The notes: a model not told the origin generated them from the letters alone. A stretch of DNA of 9,560 bases from Bacteriovoracaceae bacterium UBA4097 (GCA_002381765.1 DFXX01000094.1:10148-19707); one strand, 5' to 3'. Shown: positions 1 to 6,755, numbered from the stretch's first letter. Translations and numbers: made by a program.

Positions 1-390
1 GAAGATGTAAAAGCTGCTTTCTCTCAAAGTATGGACATCTATGCTCAACTTGAGAAGAGCCCAGAAGATTTTGCCAAGCTTGCCAATAAGTTTTCGCAAA
101 CCTCAGCTGCTCCAGTCGGCGGAGACCTGGGCTTCCAGCCGCCAACCCGTCTTGCTCCCGAGTATTATGAAGCAATCAAGGGTAAGAACGTTGGTTTCAT
201 TTCTAAGCCTGTTAGAACCCAGATGGGCTATCACGTTATCCGGGTCTTGGGCATTAAGTCGTACGATCAGATCGACAAAAACTTGTACAAGAAAATTATT
301 TACGATAAAAAAAGAGACACACTAATCGAGAATTACTTTAGTAATCTCGCTAAGGGTGTAGATATTAAGACTAACCCGAAACTTTTATAA
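1..390 (+). CDS. Parvulin-type peptidyl-prolyl isomerase, C-terminal part (5' end outside window)
   Basis: The reading frame is open from base 1, so the gene is cut by the window edge; 129 residues are visible. They carry most of a PpiC/rotamase (parvulin) domain: a helix with DFAKLANKFS, the hallmark GGDLGF at fragment residues 40-45, and the closing strand MGYHVIRV at 75-82 with the conserved histidine. Parvulins catalyse cis-trans isomerisation of prolyl bonds; in Gram-negatives the PpiD/SurA types act in the periplasm on outer-membrane proteins. A short basic/helical tail of about 45 residues follows the domain. The ATG at base 31 is not a credible start, because it would cut off the first helix of the domain. 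The next gene, 9 bp downstream, is a SurA-like chaperone, so a periplasmic job is likely, but the signal peptide or anchor lies outside the window. Whether this is PpiD-, SurA- or PrsA-like cannot be decided here. Confidence 0.9.
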   Translation, partial: EDVKAAFSQSMDIYAQLEKSPEDFAKLANKFSQTSAAPVGGDLGFQPPTRLAPEYYEAIKGKNVGFISKPVRTQMGYHVIRVLGIKSYDQIDKNLYKKIIYDKKRDTLIENYFSNLAKGVDIKTNPKLL

Positions 391-399
391 GATTAATTA

Positions 400-1314
400 G
401 TGAAAATATTATTCCTGCTATTCATTTTGGGCCTAAGTTCTGCTTGGGCCCAAGACACCCTGCTCGATAAGATCATTGCTGTCGTTAACACCAAAGTAAT
501 TTCTCTTTCAGAAATCAACCGAATCGAAAAAACTCTAGAAGCCAGAAGAGAAGTTTCGCCTATGATCTATAGTAAGGCGAAGTATACTCAGCAAGAGCTC
601 CTGGATATCATGGTGAGAACTTTTATCATTCGCGATAAAATCAATGCCCAGGGTTATGTTATAAATGATGATGCGGTGGAATCGAGAATTAAGGCTACCG
701 AAGAAAGGCTTGGACTCAAAAGATCTGATCTCCTTAGTTTCTTAAAGAGTAAGGGCCTGACCTATGAAGAGTACTTTGAACTTATTCGCGAAACCATGGA
801 ATACAATGTCTTTGCTTCCCGAATCATTGCTCCTCTTATTTCCGTAACTGAGCAGGAAATTAAGAATGAGTACTATCGTCGTAACTCATCCAATAATGCT
901 CTTTCGTTTAAATATAAATTAGTCGATTTCTATATCTCTGAAGATTCCTTGGTGGATAAGAGCGAGAATAAGTACATTGCAGTACTAAAGGACTACCAGT
1001 TAACGGGCAAACTACCTGAAGAGTATAAAAATCTTGAAACCAATAATTTGGATGACCTCAACGAAGATGGTCTTGCTAAAGATCTAGCAAAGGTTCTCAA
1101 GAATACTCCTGAAGGAACATTTTCTAAGCCTATTAACCTTGGTGGATATATCCATGCTTTCTATGTGCAAAAGAAAGATCTCGTGGAATCTCAGGATTAC
1201 TTAAGTGAAAAACAGGAAATCCAGAATGATATCTTTATGACGAAGGGAAGTTCTGTTACCGACAACTGGTTTCATAGAGAATACTCAAACTACTATATCA
1301 AAAATCTTTTGTAA
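400..1314 (+). CDS. surA: SurA-like periplasmic chaperone with degenerate parvulin domain
   Basis: The protein has 304 residues and starts with GTG; no other plausible start precedes the signal peptide. Residues 1-17 are a Sec signal peptide with an AWA cleavage site before Gln18. Residues 21-150 match the SurA N-terminal chaperone domain, beginning DKIIAVVNTKVISLSEINR and continuing as helices. From about 168 to 258 a parvulin-like fold can be traced: a first strand, an acidic NLDDLNEDGL stretch in place of GGDLGW, then GTFSKPINLGGYIHAFYV in place of the usual G-x-x-S-x-P-v-x-t-x-x-GYHii ending. The GGDLG motif is absent and the histidine sits one place later, so isomerase activity is doubtful and chaperone function more likely. 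SurA binds unfolded outer-membrane proteins and hands them to the BAM complex. Its position just upstream of pdxA matches the classic surA-pdxA linkage known from enterobacteria. The Shine-Dalgarno sequence is weak, so coupling to the upstream parvulin gene is plausible. The symbol rests on the N-domain and context. Confidence 0.85.
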   Translation: MKILFLLFILGLSSAWAQDTLLDKIIAVVNTKVISLSEINRIEKTLEARREVSPMIYSKAKYTQQELLDIMVRTFIIRDKINAQGYVINDDAVESRIKATEERLGLKRSDLLSFLKSKGLTYEEYFELIRETMEYNVFASRIIAPLISVTEQEIKNEYYRRNSSNNALSFKYKLVDFYISEDSLVDKSENKYIAVLKDYQLTGKLPEEYKNLETNNLDDLNEDGLAKDLAKVLKNTPEGTFSKPINLGGYIHAFYVQKKDLVESQDYLSEKQEIQNDIFMTKGSSVTDNWFHREYSNYYIKNLL

Positions 1315-1316
1315 AA

Positions 1317-2267
1317 ATGCAGATCTATATTACCCAGGGCCATGAGCAAGGGATAGGGTTAGAGGTTTTCTTCAAAACCACGCTACTATTATCTCCAAAA
1401 TCAATCTCTCGGGTTACGCTTTTGGCCTACCCAAATGCAGTGGCTTCCACACTTAATAGCCTTAAGTTACCTTTTGAAGTTTCACATGATGAAATCATTA
1501 TCGCTGGTCGAGCAATAAAGACAATTTGGCTCAATGAAGTAAATTATTCACAAAGCTTCACATCTCTACAGAGAGGAATGAGTCTGGCCGAAAAGGGAGG
1601 TATACTTTTTACCTTACCCACTTCTAAAGATCAGTTTCCAAAAGGGGCAGGGCATACAGAATATTTCAGGACCCACTATGAGAAAGAAGAGCTCGGCATG
1701 TACTTTTCTTCTCCCACAATTAAATTATTACTAATTTCAGATCATATTCCTTTATCGCAAGTCTCTACTAGCTTAACGGAAGAAGTCATTTATCAACGCT
1801 TGAAGTCAGCCTTGAAAAGTTTAAAGGATTGGCGTTGGCCTATCGATCAGGTCCTCATTGCTGGATTTAATCCCCATGCCGGGGAGAAAGGTCTTATTGG
1901 CGATGAAGATGAGCGCGTAAACATGGTTATTAATCGTCTAAGATCTGAAGTTCCTTTTAAAATGTCAGGGCCTTTACCAGGTGATACAATCCTTCTTGAG
2001 AAGCGATCTAATGATGATCTTTTAGTTTATCTTTATCACGACCAGGGACTGGGAGTTTTTAAAGGAATTCAAGGATTCATCGGCTCCAATATTACCCTCG
2101 GTCTTCCTTATCCAAGGTTTAGCCCGGATCACGGAACCTCCTTTGGGTTATATGGAAAAAATTTGGCCGACTACAGGGGATGCGCTTACTCCTTAAAAGA
2201 AGCTTTTTTTCTATTGGAGAATCTGGCAGATGGAAAAAATACAAGTAACAAAAGCAAAAGTTCATAA
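1317..2267 (+). CDS. pdxA: 4-hydroxythreonine-4-phosphate dehydrogenase (divergent PdxA)
   Basis: The protein has 316 residues, close to the family length of about 330. PdxA oxidises 4-phosphohydroxy-L-threonine with NAD(P)+; the product loses CO2 and is condensed by PdxJ to pyridoxine 5'-phosphate in the cytoplasm. Family motifs in order: GHTEYF 112-117 (substrate His113/Thr114), SDHIPL 141-146 with metal ligand His143, GFNPHAGE 183-190 with His187, GPLPGDT 218-224, YHDQGL 240-245 with His241, Lys249, NITLGLP 258-264, Arg267 and PDHGTS 270-275. All three metal histidines and the Lys/Asn/Arg substrate set are present, matching E. coli His166/211/266 and Lys274/Asn283/Arg292. The N-terminal motif is unusual: TQGHEQGIGLE at 6-16 instead of the common GDPAGIGPE, and TLPTSK at 99-104 in place of the G/A-P-x-x-K form. 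The start lies 2 bp after the surA stop without a clear ribosome site, so coupled translation is likely. The 3' end overlaps uvrA by 38 bp. Confidence 0.92.
   Translation: MQIYITQGHEQGIGLEVFFKTTLLLSPKSISRVTLLAYPNAVASTLNSLKLPFEVSHDEIIIAGRAIKTIWLNEVNYSQSFTSLQRGMSLAEKGGILFTLPTSKDQFPKGAGHTEYFRTHYEKEELGMYFSSPTIKLLLISDHIPLSQVSTSLTEEVIYQRLKSALKSLKDWRWPIDQVLIAGFNPHAGEKGLIGDEDERVNMVINRLRSEVPFKMSGPLPGDTILLEKRSNDDLLVYLYHDQGLGVFKGIQGFIGSNITLGLPYPRFSPDHGTSFGLYGKNLADYRGCAYSLKEAFFLLENLADGKNTSNKSKSS
2214..2220 (+). promoter_or_regulatory. Ribosome binding site of uvrA, inside pdxA
   Basis: TTGGAGA lies nine bases upstream of the ATG at 2230 and within the last codons of pdxA. It supports the ATG at 2230 as the uvrA start even though this creates a 38 bp overlap; the resulting protein begins exactly where UvrA homologues begin. 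Confidence 0.7.
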
Positions 2268-5034
2268 TTTAAAAGACGTCGATGTCAGTCTTCCTCGTCA
2301 CTCTTTGACCGTCATCACTGGGCCATCTGGATCAGGAAAGTCATCTTTAGCATTTGATACTATCTATGCTGAAGGGCAACGTCGTTATATGGAGTCTCTC
2401 TCCAGTTATGCCAGACAATTTATTGGGCAGATTGAAGCTCCAGAAGTTGAAAGTATCACAGGGCTCTCTCCTGCAATTGCAATCGATCAAAAATCCACAA
2501 CGAAAAATCCTCGCTCTACCGTAGGAACTATTACGGAGATTTATGATTACTTAAGACTTTTATTTGCTCGCTTGGGTGAAGCTCATTGTCCTGAAACTGG
2601 GGAGAAAGTATCAAAACAATCACCTCAGCAGATCGTTGATCAAATTATGAAGTTTAAAAATGGGACTAAACTTCAAATCCTTTCTCCCGTTATTCGAAAT
2701 AAGAAAGGAGAGAACAAGGAAGAGCTCGGTAAGTACACCAGTATGGGCTTCTCCCGCATCCGCCTTAATGGCGAAATTATGAACCTGGATGAACAAGTAA
2801 GTGTTCATAAATCAAAATATAATAATATCGATGTCGTTATTGATCGCCTCGTTATGAAAGACGGTATCAAAAGCCGTCTTACTGAATCTGTAGAACATGG
2901 GCTAAAACTCTCTGATGGCTATCTCGTGGTACTTGCCAATGAGGAGGAGCATTTTTATTCTGAAAAAAATTACTCATTTAAATCTGGAAAGAGCTTTCCG
3001 GATTTAGAACCTAGACTCTTCTCCTTTAACTCACCCTTGGGAGCATGCCCCGTTTGCAATGGTTTAGGGATTTCTAAATCTTTCAATGTAGATGGACTTC
3101 TGATGGATGAGACACTCTCACTTGAAGAGGGGGCCATGCCCATAGTTAAGAAGAATAGCTTCTTACTCCAGATGGTAAGATCGGTGGCAGTTGCTGAAAA
3201 GGTCGATATTAATAAACCCTACTCGAAGCTTACGGATAAATTCAGAAGCCTTCTCTTTTATGGCGGAGATAAGGTTTATACTTATAAATTCGAGTCAGAA
3301 AACTCTTCCTGGAACTTTAAAAAAGAATTTCCAGGAGTCGTGGCCTGGCTTGAGAAGAAGTACAATGAATCAGAGTCTGAACGAACAAGAGCAGATTTAG
3401 AAGAATTCATGATTATTAAGAAGTGCTCAGCTTGCAAAGGAAAGAAATTAAATCCTTTCGCCTTAGCTGCTACCATTAATGGACGATCCATTACAGATGT
3501 TTGTGATCTCTCAATTGCTGAAGCGGCTGAATTCTTTCAAAGCTTAAAATTCACAGGAAATCAGGCAATCATTGCTCACAAAGTTATGAAAGAAATTAGG
3601 GACCGCATTCAGTTTCTTTTAAATGTTGGATTAAATTACCTCACTCTTAATCGAGATGCTATGACCCTTTCTGGAGGGGAGTCTCAGAGAATCAGGCTTG
3701 CTACCCAGATTGGCTCGGCTCTTTCTGGAGTGCTCTATGTACTGGATGAACCAAGCATTGGTCTTCACCAAAGAGATAATGAGAAACTTATTAAGACTCT
3801 TTTGGATCTCAGAGATATCGGCAACACTGTTCTTGTTGTTGAACATGATGAAGACACCATGATGGCTTCTGATTATCTCATCGATATGGGTCCCCTAGCG
3901 GGTATCCATGGAGGAGAAGTCGTTGCCGCTGGCACACCGGAAGAAATTAAGAAAAACAGTAAATCGATCACCGGCAAGTATCTTTCAGGAGAACTTAAAA
4001 TTCAGGTACCTAAGGAAAGGCGCCAACTCAAAAATAAGATAACTTTAAACCGGGCACGTGAGAATAATTTAAAAGACGTAACCCTTAATCTTCCCTTAGA
4101 TGGACTTACTTGTATAACCGGTGTTTCCGGTTCGGGAAAATCCACTCTGGTTCACCAGGTCTTAATACCTGCCATAAAAAATTATCTTTCTCGTGGCCGA
4201 CGAGGATCTTCTGCTAATTATCACTCCATCTCAGGTGTAGATAAAATTCAGTCCCTGATCGAGTTAGACCAGTCTCCCATTGGAAGAACTCCCCATTCCA
4301 ACCCAGCTACCTATACAGGGTTATTCGATGCTATCAGAAATATCTTTTCCATGACTAATGAAGCCAAGGTCAGGGGCTATAAGCCTGGTCGCTTCTCCTT
4401 TAATGTGAAAGGAGGAAGATGTGAGACTTGTGAGGGTAATGGCATGCTCAAGATCGAAATGCATTTTTTGCCAGACGTTTATGTCACATGCTCTCAATGT
4501 GGTGGTTCTCGCTATAATGATGAAACACTATCAATTCTCTATAGAGGAAAAAATATCTCAGATGTTCTCAATATGAGTATTGAAGAGGCCGAAGGATTCT
4601 TTGAAAATCATCCCAAAGTTAATCGGGCGCTTAAAGTTTTGAATGCTGTAGGTTTGGGTTATATCAAGCTCGGTCAACCAGCTACAACTCTTTCTGGTGG
4701 CGAAGCTCAACGCATGAAACTATCTAGAGAGCTTTCTAAGTCGACTAAGGGTCCCACACTCTATGTTCTGGATGAGCCAACAACTGGACTTCACTTTGAA
4801 GATATCAATATTCTCTTATCGGCCTTAAATAAACTCATCGTCCAGGGTCATTCACTTTTAGTAATCGAGCACAATCTGGATGTTATTAAAACAGCTGATT
4901 GGGTAATCGACTTAGGACCCGAGGGTGGTAAAGGCGGAGGAGAGATCATTGCCGAGGGCACACCAGAAGAGGTGGCCAAGGTTAAAGGCTCTTTTACTGG
5001 TAAATATCTCTCCAAAGTACTTAAAAATCGTTAA
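2230..5034 (+). CDS. uvrA: Excinuclease ABC subunit A (UvrA)
   Basis: The 934-residue protein is close to E. coli UvrA (940) and collinear with it. As a dimer, UvrA scans DNA for bulky lesions, loads UvrB and is released through ATP hydrolysis; UvrB with UvrC then makes the incisions. Two ABC ATPase modules are complete. Module I has Walker A GPSGSGKS at 31-38, signature LSGGESQR at 480-487, Walker B ending LDE at 505-507 and H-loop His539. Module II has Walker A GVSGSGKS at 631-638, signature LSGGEAQR at 821-828, Walker B LDE at 847-849 and His881. The UvrB-binding and insertion domains fall at about 115-255 and 285-395. The C-terminal zinc module is intact (Cys731, 734, 754, 757). In module I, CPVC 272-275 and CSAC 399-402 are present, but the further upstream CxxC found in E. 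coli (Cys253/256) is missing; the stretch here reads NYSFKSGKSF (246-255). uvrA probably shares the pdxA transcript. No LexA box or own promoter was recognised. Confidence 0.98.
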   Translation: MEKIQVTKAKVHNLKDVDVSLPRHSLTVITGPSGSGKSSLAFDTIYAEGQRRYMESLSSYARQFIGQIEAPEVESITGLSPAIAIDQKSTTKNPRSTVGTITEIYDYLRLLFARLGEAHCPETGEKVSKQSPQQIVDQIMKFKNGTKLQILSPVIRNKKGENKEELGKYTSMGFSRIRLNGEIMNLDEQVSVHKSKYNNIDVVIDRLVMKDGIKSRLTESVEHGLKLSDGYLVVLANEEEHFYSEKNYSFKSGKSFPDLEPRLFSFNSPLGACPVCNGLGISKSFNVDGLLMDETLSLEEGAMPIVKKNSFLLQMVRSVAVAEKVDINKPYSKLTDKFRSLLFYGGDKVYTYKFESENSSWNFKKEFPGVVAWLEKKYNESESERTRADLEEFMIIKKCSACKGKKLNPFALAATINGRSITDVCDLSIAEAAEFFQSLKFTGNQAIIAHKVMKEIRDRIQFLLNVGLNYLTLNRDAMTLSGGESQRIRLATQIGSALSGVLYVLDEPSIGLHQRDNEKLIKTLLDLRDIGNTVLVVEHDEDTMMASDYLIDMGPLAGIHGGEVVAAGTPEEIKKNSKSITGKYLSGELKIQVPKERRQLKNKITLNRARENNLKDVTLNLPLDGLTCITGVSGSGKSTLVHQVLIPAIKNYLSRGRRGSSANYHSISGVDKIQSLIELDQSPIGRTPHSNPATYTGLFDAIRNIFSMTNEAKVRGYKPGRFSFNVKGGRCETCEGNGMLKIEMHFLPDVYVTCSQCGGSRYNDETLSILYRGKNISDVLNMSIEEAEGFFENHPKVNRALKVLNAVGLGYIKLGQPATTLSGGEAQRMKLSRELSKSTKGPTLYVLDEPTTGLHFEDINILLSALNKLIVQGHSLLVIEHNLDVIKTADWVIDLGPEGGKGGGEIIAEGTPEEVAKVKGSFTGKYLSKVLKNR

Positions 5035-5143
5035 GGACTTAGACTCAGTATTCCCGACTATTTAACACGTAAAACAGTGAATATTGACGTTAACAAGCTG
5101 CTCATAAAAAGTAGAGGAAGTACTCATTTCATAAGGCGGATCC
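5035..5143 (+). other. 109 bp intergenic region between uvrA and the lipoprotein gene
   Basis: The stretch contains no hairpin followed by a T run, so uvrA has no visible terminator and could read through into the lipoprotein gene. It is A/T-rich and has a TTGACG box at 5084-5089, but no matching -10 box at proper spacing. It ends in the ribosome binding site of the next gene. The regulatory content is unresolved. Confidence 0.4.
5133..5140 (+). promoter_or_regulatory. Ribosome binding site of the lipoprotein gene
   Basis: AAGGCGGA, an interrupted AGGAGG-type sequence, lies three to seven bases upstream of the ATG at 5144. It supports this start, which also yields a complete signal peptide. 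Confidence 0.6.
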
Positions 5144-5665
5144 ATGAAAAATCATTTTCTCTTAATTTTTATTCTTATGTCTTTTGCATTCTCTTGCACC
5201 CACACTAAGAAAAAAGAAAAGCCCAGCAGAGACAATAGGGTAACAAGCTATATTAAGGAATTAAAAGAAAGCACAATGGCGCCACCTGAATCTGATTACA
5301 TTACAAACTATGCTCAGTACCTCGATAGTGTGAAGAGGGTTTTTGATGAAAATGGCATGACAAAAAAATTCGACATATACATCGACTCCCTTAGAAATAA
5401 TAATCAGATTCTTGCCCACGCCGAAAATTCACTTCCCCAGAAGTATGCTAATGAAAAAGGCAGAAAGGCCAATATCAATTCATCTGATTACAAACTATAT
5501 CGAACTAAGACCATTACTAACCTTCATGATCGATTGAACCAACAGAGATCAAATAAACTAAGAATGGACTTGGGCTTTAAAATGTATTCGGAATTAGTGA
5601 GAAATAACCAAGAGAATTTGAAGCGAGACAGTGAAGGCAGACCAGAATATCTATTTCCTTTATAA
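5144..5665 (+). CDS. Small predicted lipoprotein of unknown function
   Basis: The protein has 173 residues and I do not recognise its family. Residues 1-17 form a type II signal peptide (Lys2, hydrophobic core from Phe5) ending AFS before Cys18. The lipobox is not textbook, since Phe occupies the -2 position, but small residues at -3 and -1 fit. Thr at +2 gives no inner-membrane retention signal, so an outer-membrane location is the default inference. After the cysteine comes a highly basic linker (HTKKKEKPSRDNR), then a charged, mostly helical body with many Asn, Lys, Tyr and Asp and no further cysteine, and a hydrophobic end YLFPL. There are no obvious enzymatic motifs, TPRs or OmpA-type peptidoglycan-binding signature. 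It follows uvrA by 109 bp and converges on atpE with a shared hairpin between them. A good ribosome site and a clean signal peptide support a real gene. Such lineage-restricted lipoproteins are common in predatory deltaproteobacteria, but no role can be assigned from sequence alone. Confidence 0.8.
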   Translation: MKNHFLLIFILMSFAFSCTHTKKKEKPSRDNRVTSYIKELKESTMAPPESDYITNYAQYLDSVKRVFDENGMTKKFDIYIDSLRNNNQILAHAENSLPQKYANEKGRKANINSSDYKLYRTKTITNLHDRLNQQRSNKLRMDLGFKMYSELVRNNQENLKRDSEGRPEYLFPL

Positions 5666-5689
5666 AAAAAAGGCCCTCTTGCGAGGGCC
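5664..5689 (-). terminator. Rho-independent terminator of the gyrA-atpE unit, possibly bidirectional
   Basis: GGCCCTC (5672-5678) and GAGGGCC (5683-5689) pair perfectly over 7 bp around a four-base loop. On the minus strand the loop reads GCAA (a GNRA tetraloop) and the stem is followed by eight T residues (complement of 5664-5671), a textbook terminator starting seven bases after the atpE stop. On the plus strand the hairpin lies six bases after the lipoprotein stop but is followed only by AATTTAATTAA, so termination in that direction should be weaker. Confidence 0.92.
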
Positions 5690-5696
5690 AATTTAA

Positions 5697-5930
5697 TTAA
5701 CCAAGATTTGGCTTGATAAGGAACGCGATAACGAACGCGTAAATTACAAGTGATTCGATTAGAGCAAGAGCAATAATCATTGGAGTGAAAAGCTTGTCAG
5801 CAGCAGCTGGGTTACGAGCGATACCTTCTAGAGCAACAGAAGCAGCGCGACCTTGAGCGATAGCTCCACCGATAGCAGCAGAAGAGATTGTTAGAGCAGC
5901 AGCAAGACCAAGTACAGCATTAAGTTCCAT
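5697..5930 (-). CDS. atpE: F0F1 ATP synthase subunit c
   Basis: The 77-residue, two-helix hairpin forms the rotating c-ring of F0 in the inner membrane. Helix 1 is rich in Ala/Gly (AAIGGAIAQGRAA), the polar loop ARNP lies at 38-41, and helix 2 has the ion-carrying carboxylate Glu59 in ALIESLVIYAF. Gln26, Glu59, Ser60 and Tyr64 align with four ligand positions of sodium-binding c subunits, but the threonine next to the serine is Leu61 here. Proton coupling is therefore the default reading and sodium is only a possibility. The gene follows atpB after 51 bp and has its own strong ribosome site, as expected because c is needed in about ten copies per complex. It is the last gene before the terminator. 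No F1 or b-subunit gene follows, so the ATP synthase genes are split in this genome. Confidence 0.97.
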   Translation of the reverse strand: MELNAVLGLAAALTISSAAIGGAIAQGRAASVALEGIARNPAAADKLFTPMIIALALIESLVIYAFVIAFLIKPNLG

Positions 5931-5936
5931 AAAAAT

Positions 5937-5946
5937 TTCCTTCCTT
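5937..5946 (-). promoter_or_regulatory. Strong ribosome binding site of atpE
   Basis: The minus strand reads AAGGAAGGAA, with its last GG pair about eight bases before the ATG at 5930-5928. It is the best Shine-Dalgarno sequence of the minus-strand block and fits the high copy need for subunit c relative to subunit a. Confidence 0.7.
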
Positions 5947-5981
5947 AAAAGGTTAAAGTTACTGTTTTCTACTTCTCCGGA

Positions 5982-6755
5982 TTAGTGGTGCGCGTGCTCT
6001 TCATCATGATCGTGATGGGCAGTTGCTAGACTAATATAGACCATAGTTAACAGGGTAAAGACGAAAGCTTGCATAAAACATACGAAGAGACCAATAACAT
6101 AAAACGGTATTGGTACTAAGTAAGGTACGAGACCAGAGAAGATGGAAAGAACTAAGTGATCTCCTTCCATGTTACCTTTCAAACGAAGTCCTAAAGATAG
6201 AGGACGAACGGTATGAGAAATAAGCTCAATAGGGAAAATGAGAATTGCCAGATACCAGACTGGGCCCATGAAATGCTTAATATGACCAACTAATCCTTGA
6301 GCACGAATACCTTGGTAGTTGTAATAAATAAATACAAAGATACCTAAGGCTAGAGTTGTGTTGAAGTTATCGGTCGGAGGCAAGAAGCCAGGGATAAGAC
6401 CAATAATATTGTTTGCGAACACGTAAGTAAAAAGAAGCATGATAACGGTGTAGTATTTCTTAGCTTCTTCTTCGCCCATAATGTTGCGAGCAAGATTATA
6501 GATAAATTGCCCCAGAGCCTCGAATACATTTCGAAATGTAATCCCTTTATCTGGAACGATAGGATTCTTGATACCAGAAACTTTAGCACGATAGAAGACA
6601 CCTTTAAGAATGAAAAGTAGACCCACTAAAGCGAAGGTAATTATGTGTTGCTTTACATGAAAGGCATGCTCAAGATGAGACATGAATGTATAGCCACTCG
6701 CAAGAGCAAGAGTTGGAGCAAACAAGCCGATTAACAGCGTAGAAATGCGCATCAT
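5982..6755 (-). CDS. atpB: F0F1 ATP synthase subunit a
   Basis: The 257-residue polytopic inner-membrane stator subunit forms the ion half-channels against the c-ring. The essential arginine is Arg191 in SLGLRLKGNMEGDHLVL; upstream lie the conserved FANNIIGLIPG (113-123) and PIELISHTVRPLSLGLRL (175-192). Downstream, MQAFVFTLLTMVYISLA (228-244) is the usual last helix with Gln229 (E. coli Gln252). Relative to E. coli, Phe212 is Lys193, Gly218 is Asp199, Glu219 is His200 and His245 is Gly222. The N-terminus resembles a cleavable signal (hydrophobic stretch ending ALA at 17-19) before the periplasmic segment. The C-terminus is histidine-rich: AHHDHDEEHAHH. The first of two consecutive ATG codons overlaps the stop of the AtpI-like gene as ATGA and has AAGG nine bases upstream, so it is taken as the start; the second ATG would change the protein by one residue. 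Confidence 0.97.
   Translation of the reverse strand: MMRISTLLIGLFAPTLALASGYTFMSHLEHAFHVKQHIITFALVGLLFILKGVFYRAKVSGIKNPIVPDKGITFRNVFEALGQFIYNLARNIMGEEEAKKYYTVIMLLFTYVFANNIIGLIPGFLPPTDNFNTTLALGIFVFIYYNYQGIRAQGLVGHIKHFMGPVWYLAILIFPIELISHTVRPLSLGLRLKGNMEGDHLVLSIFSGLVPYLVPIPFYVIGLFVCFMQAFVFTLLTMVYISLATAHHDHDEEHAHH

Noticed and set aside
31..33. ATG at 31 as the start of the first gene
   Set aside because: The frame is open to base 1 and the preceding residues belong to the first part of the parvulin domain, so the gene is truncated by the window edge.
41..325. Second-frame 94-residue open frame in the parvulin gene
   Set aside because: It is a shadow of the parvulin coding frame, which shows all family motifs.
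2620..3846. Minus-strand open frames within uvrA (2620-2808, 3282-3491, 3631-3846) and a plus-strand frame at 3191-3400
   Set aside because: They lie entirely inside the well-conserved uvrA frame, have no ribosome sites or recognisable domains, and look like chance frames.
5062..5094. Imperfect inverted repeat TTAACACGT / ACGTTAAC after uvrA as operator or terminator
   Set aside because: The arms match only with gaps, one of them is partly self-palindromic, and no T run follows.
5039..5112. Possible sigma-70 promoter before the lipoprotein gene (TTAGAC with TATTTA at 5059; TTGACG at 5084)
   Set aside because: The first pair has only 14 bp spacing, and TTGACG has no reasonable -10 box 16-18 bp downstream.
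6350..6601. Alternative minus-strand frame inside atpB
   Set aside because: It overlaps the conserved AtpB core fully; its hydrophobic look comes from the membrane-coding composition.
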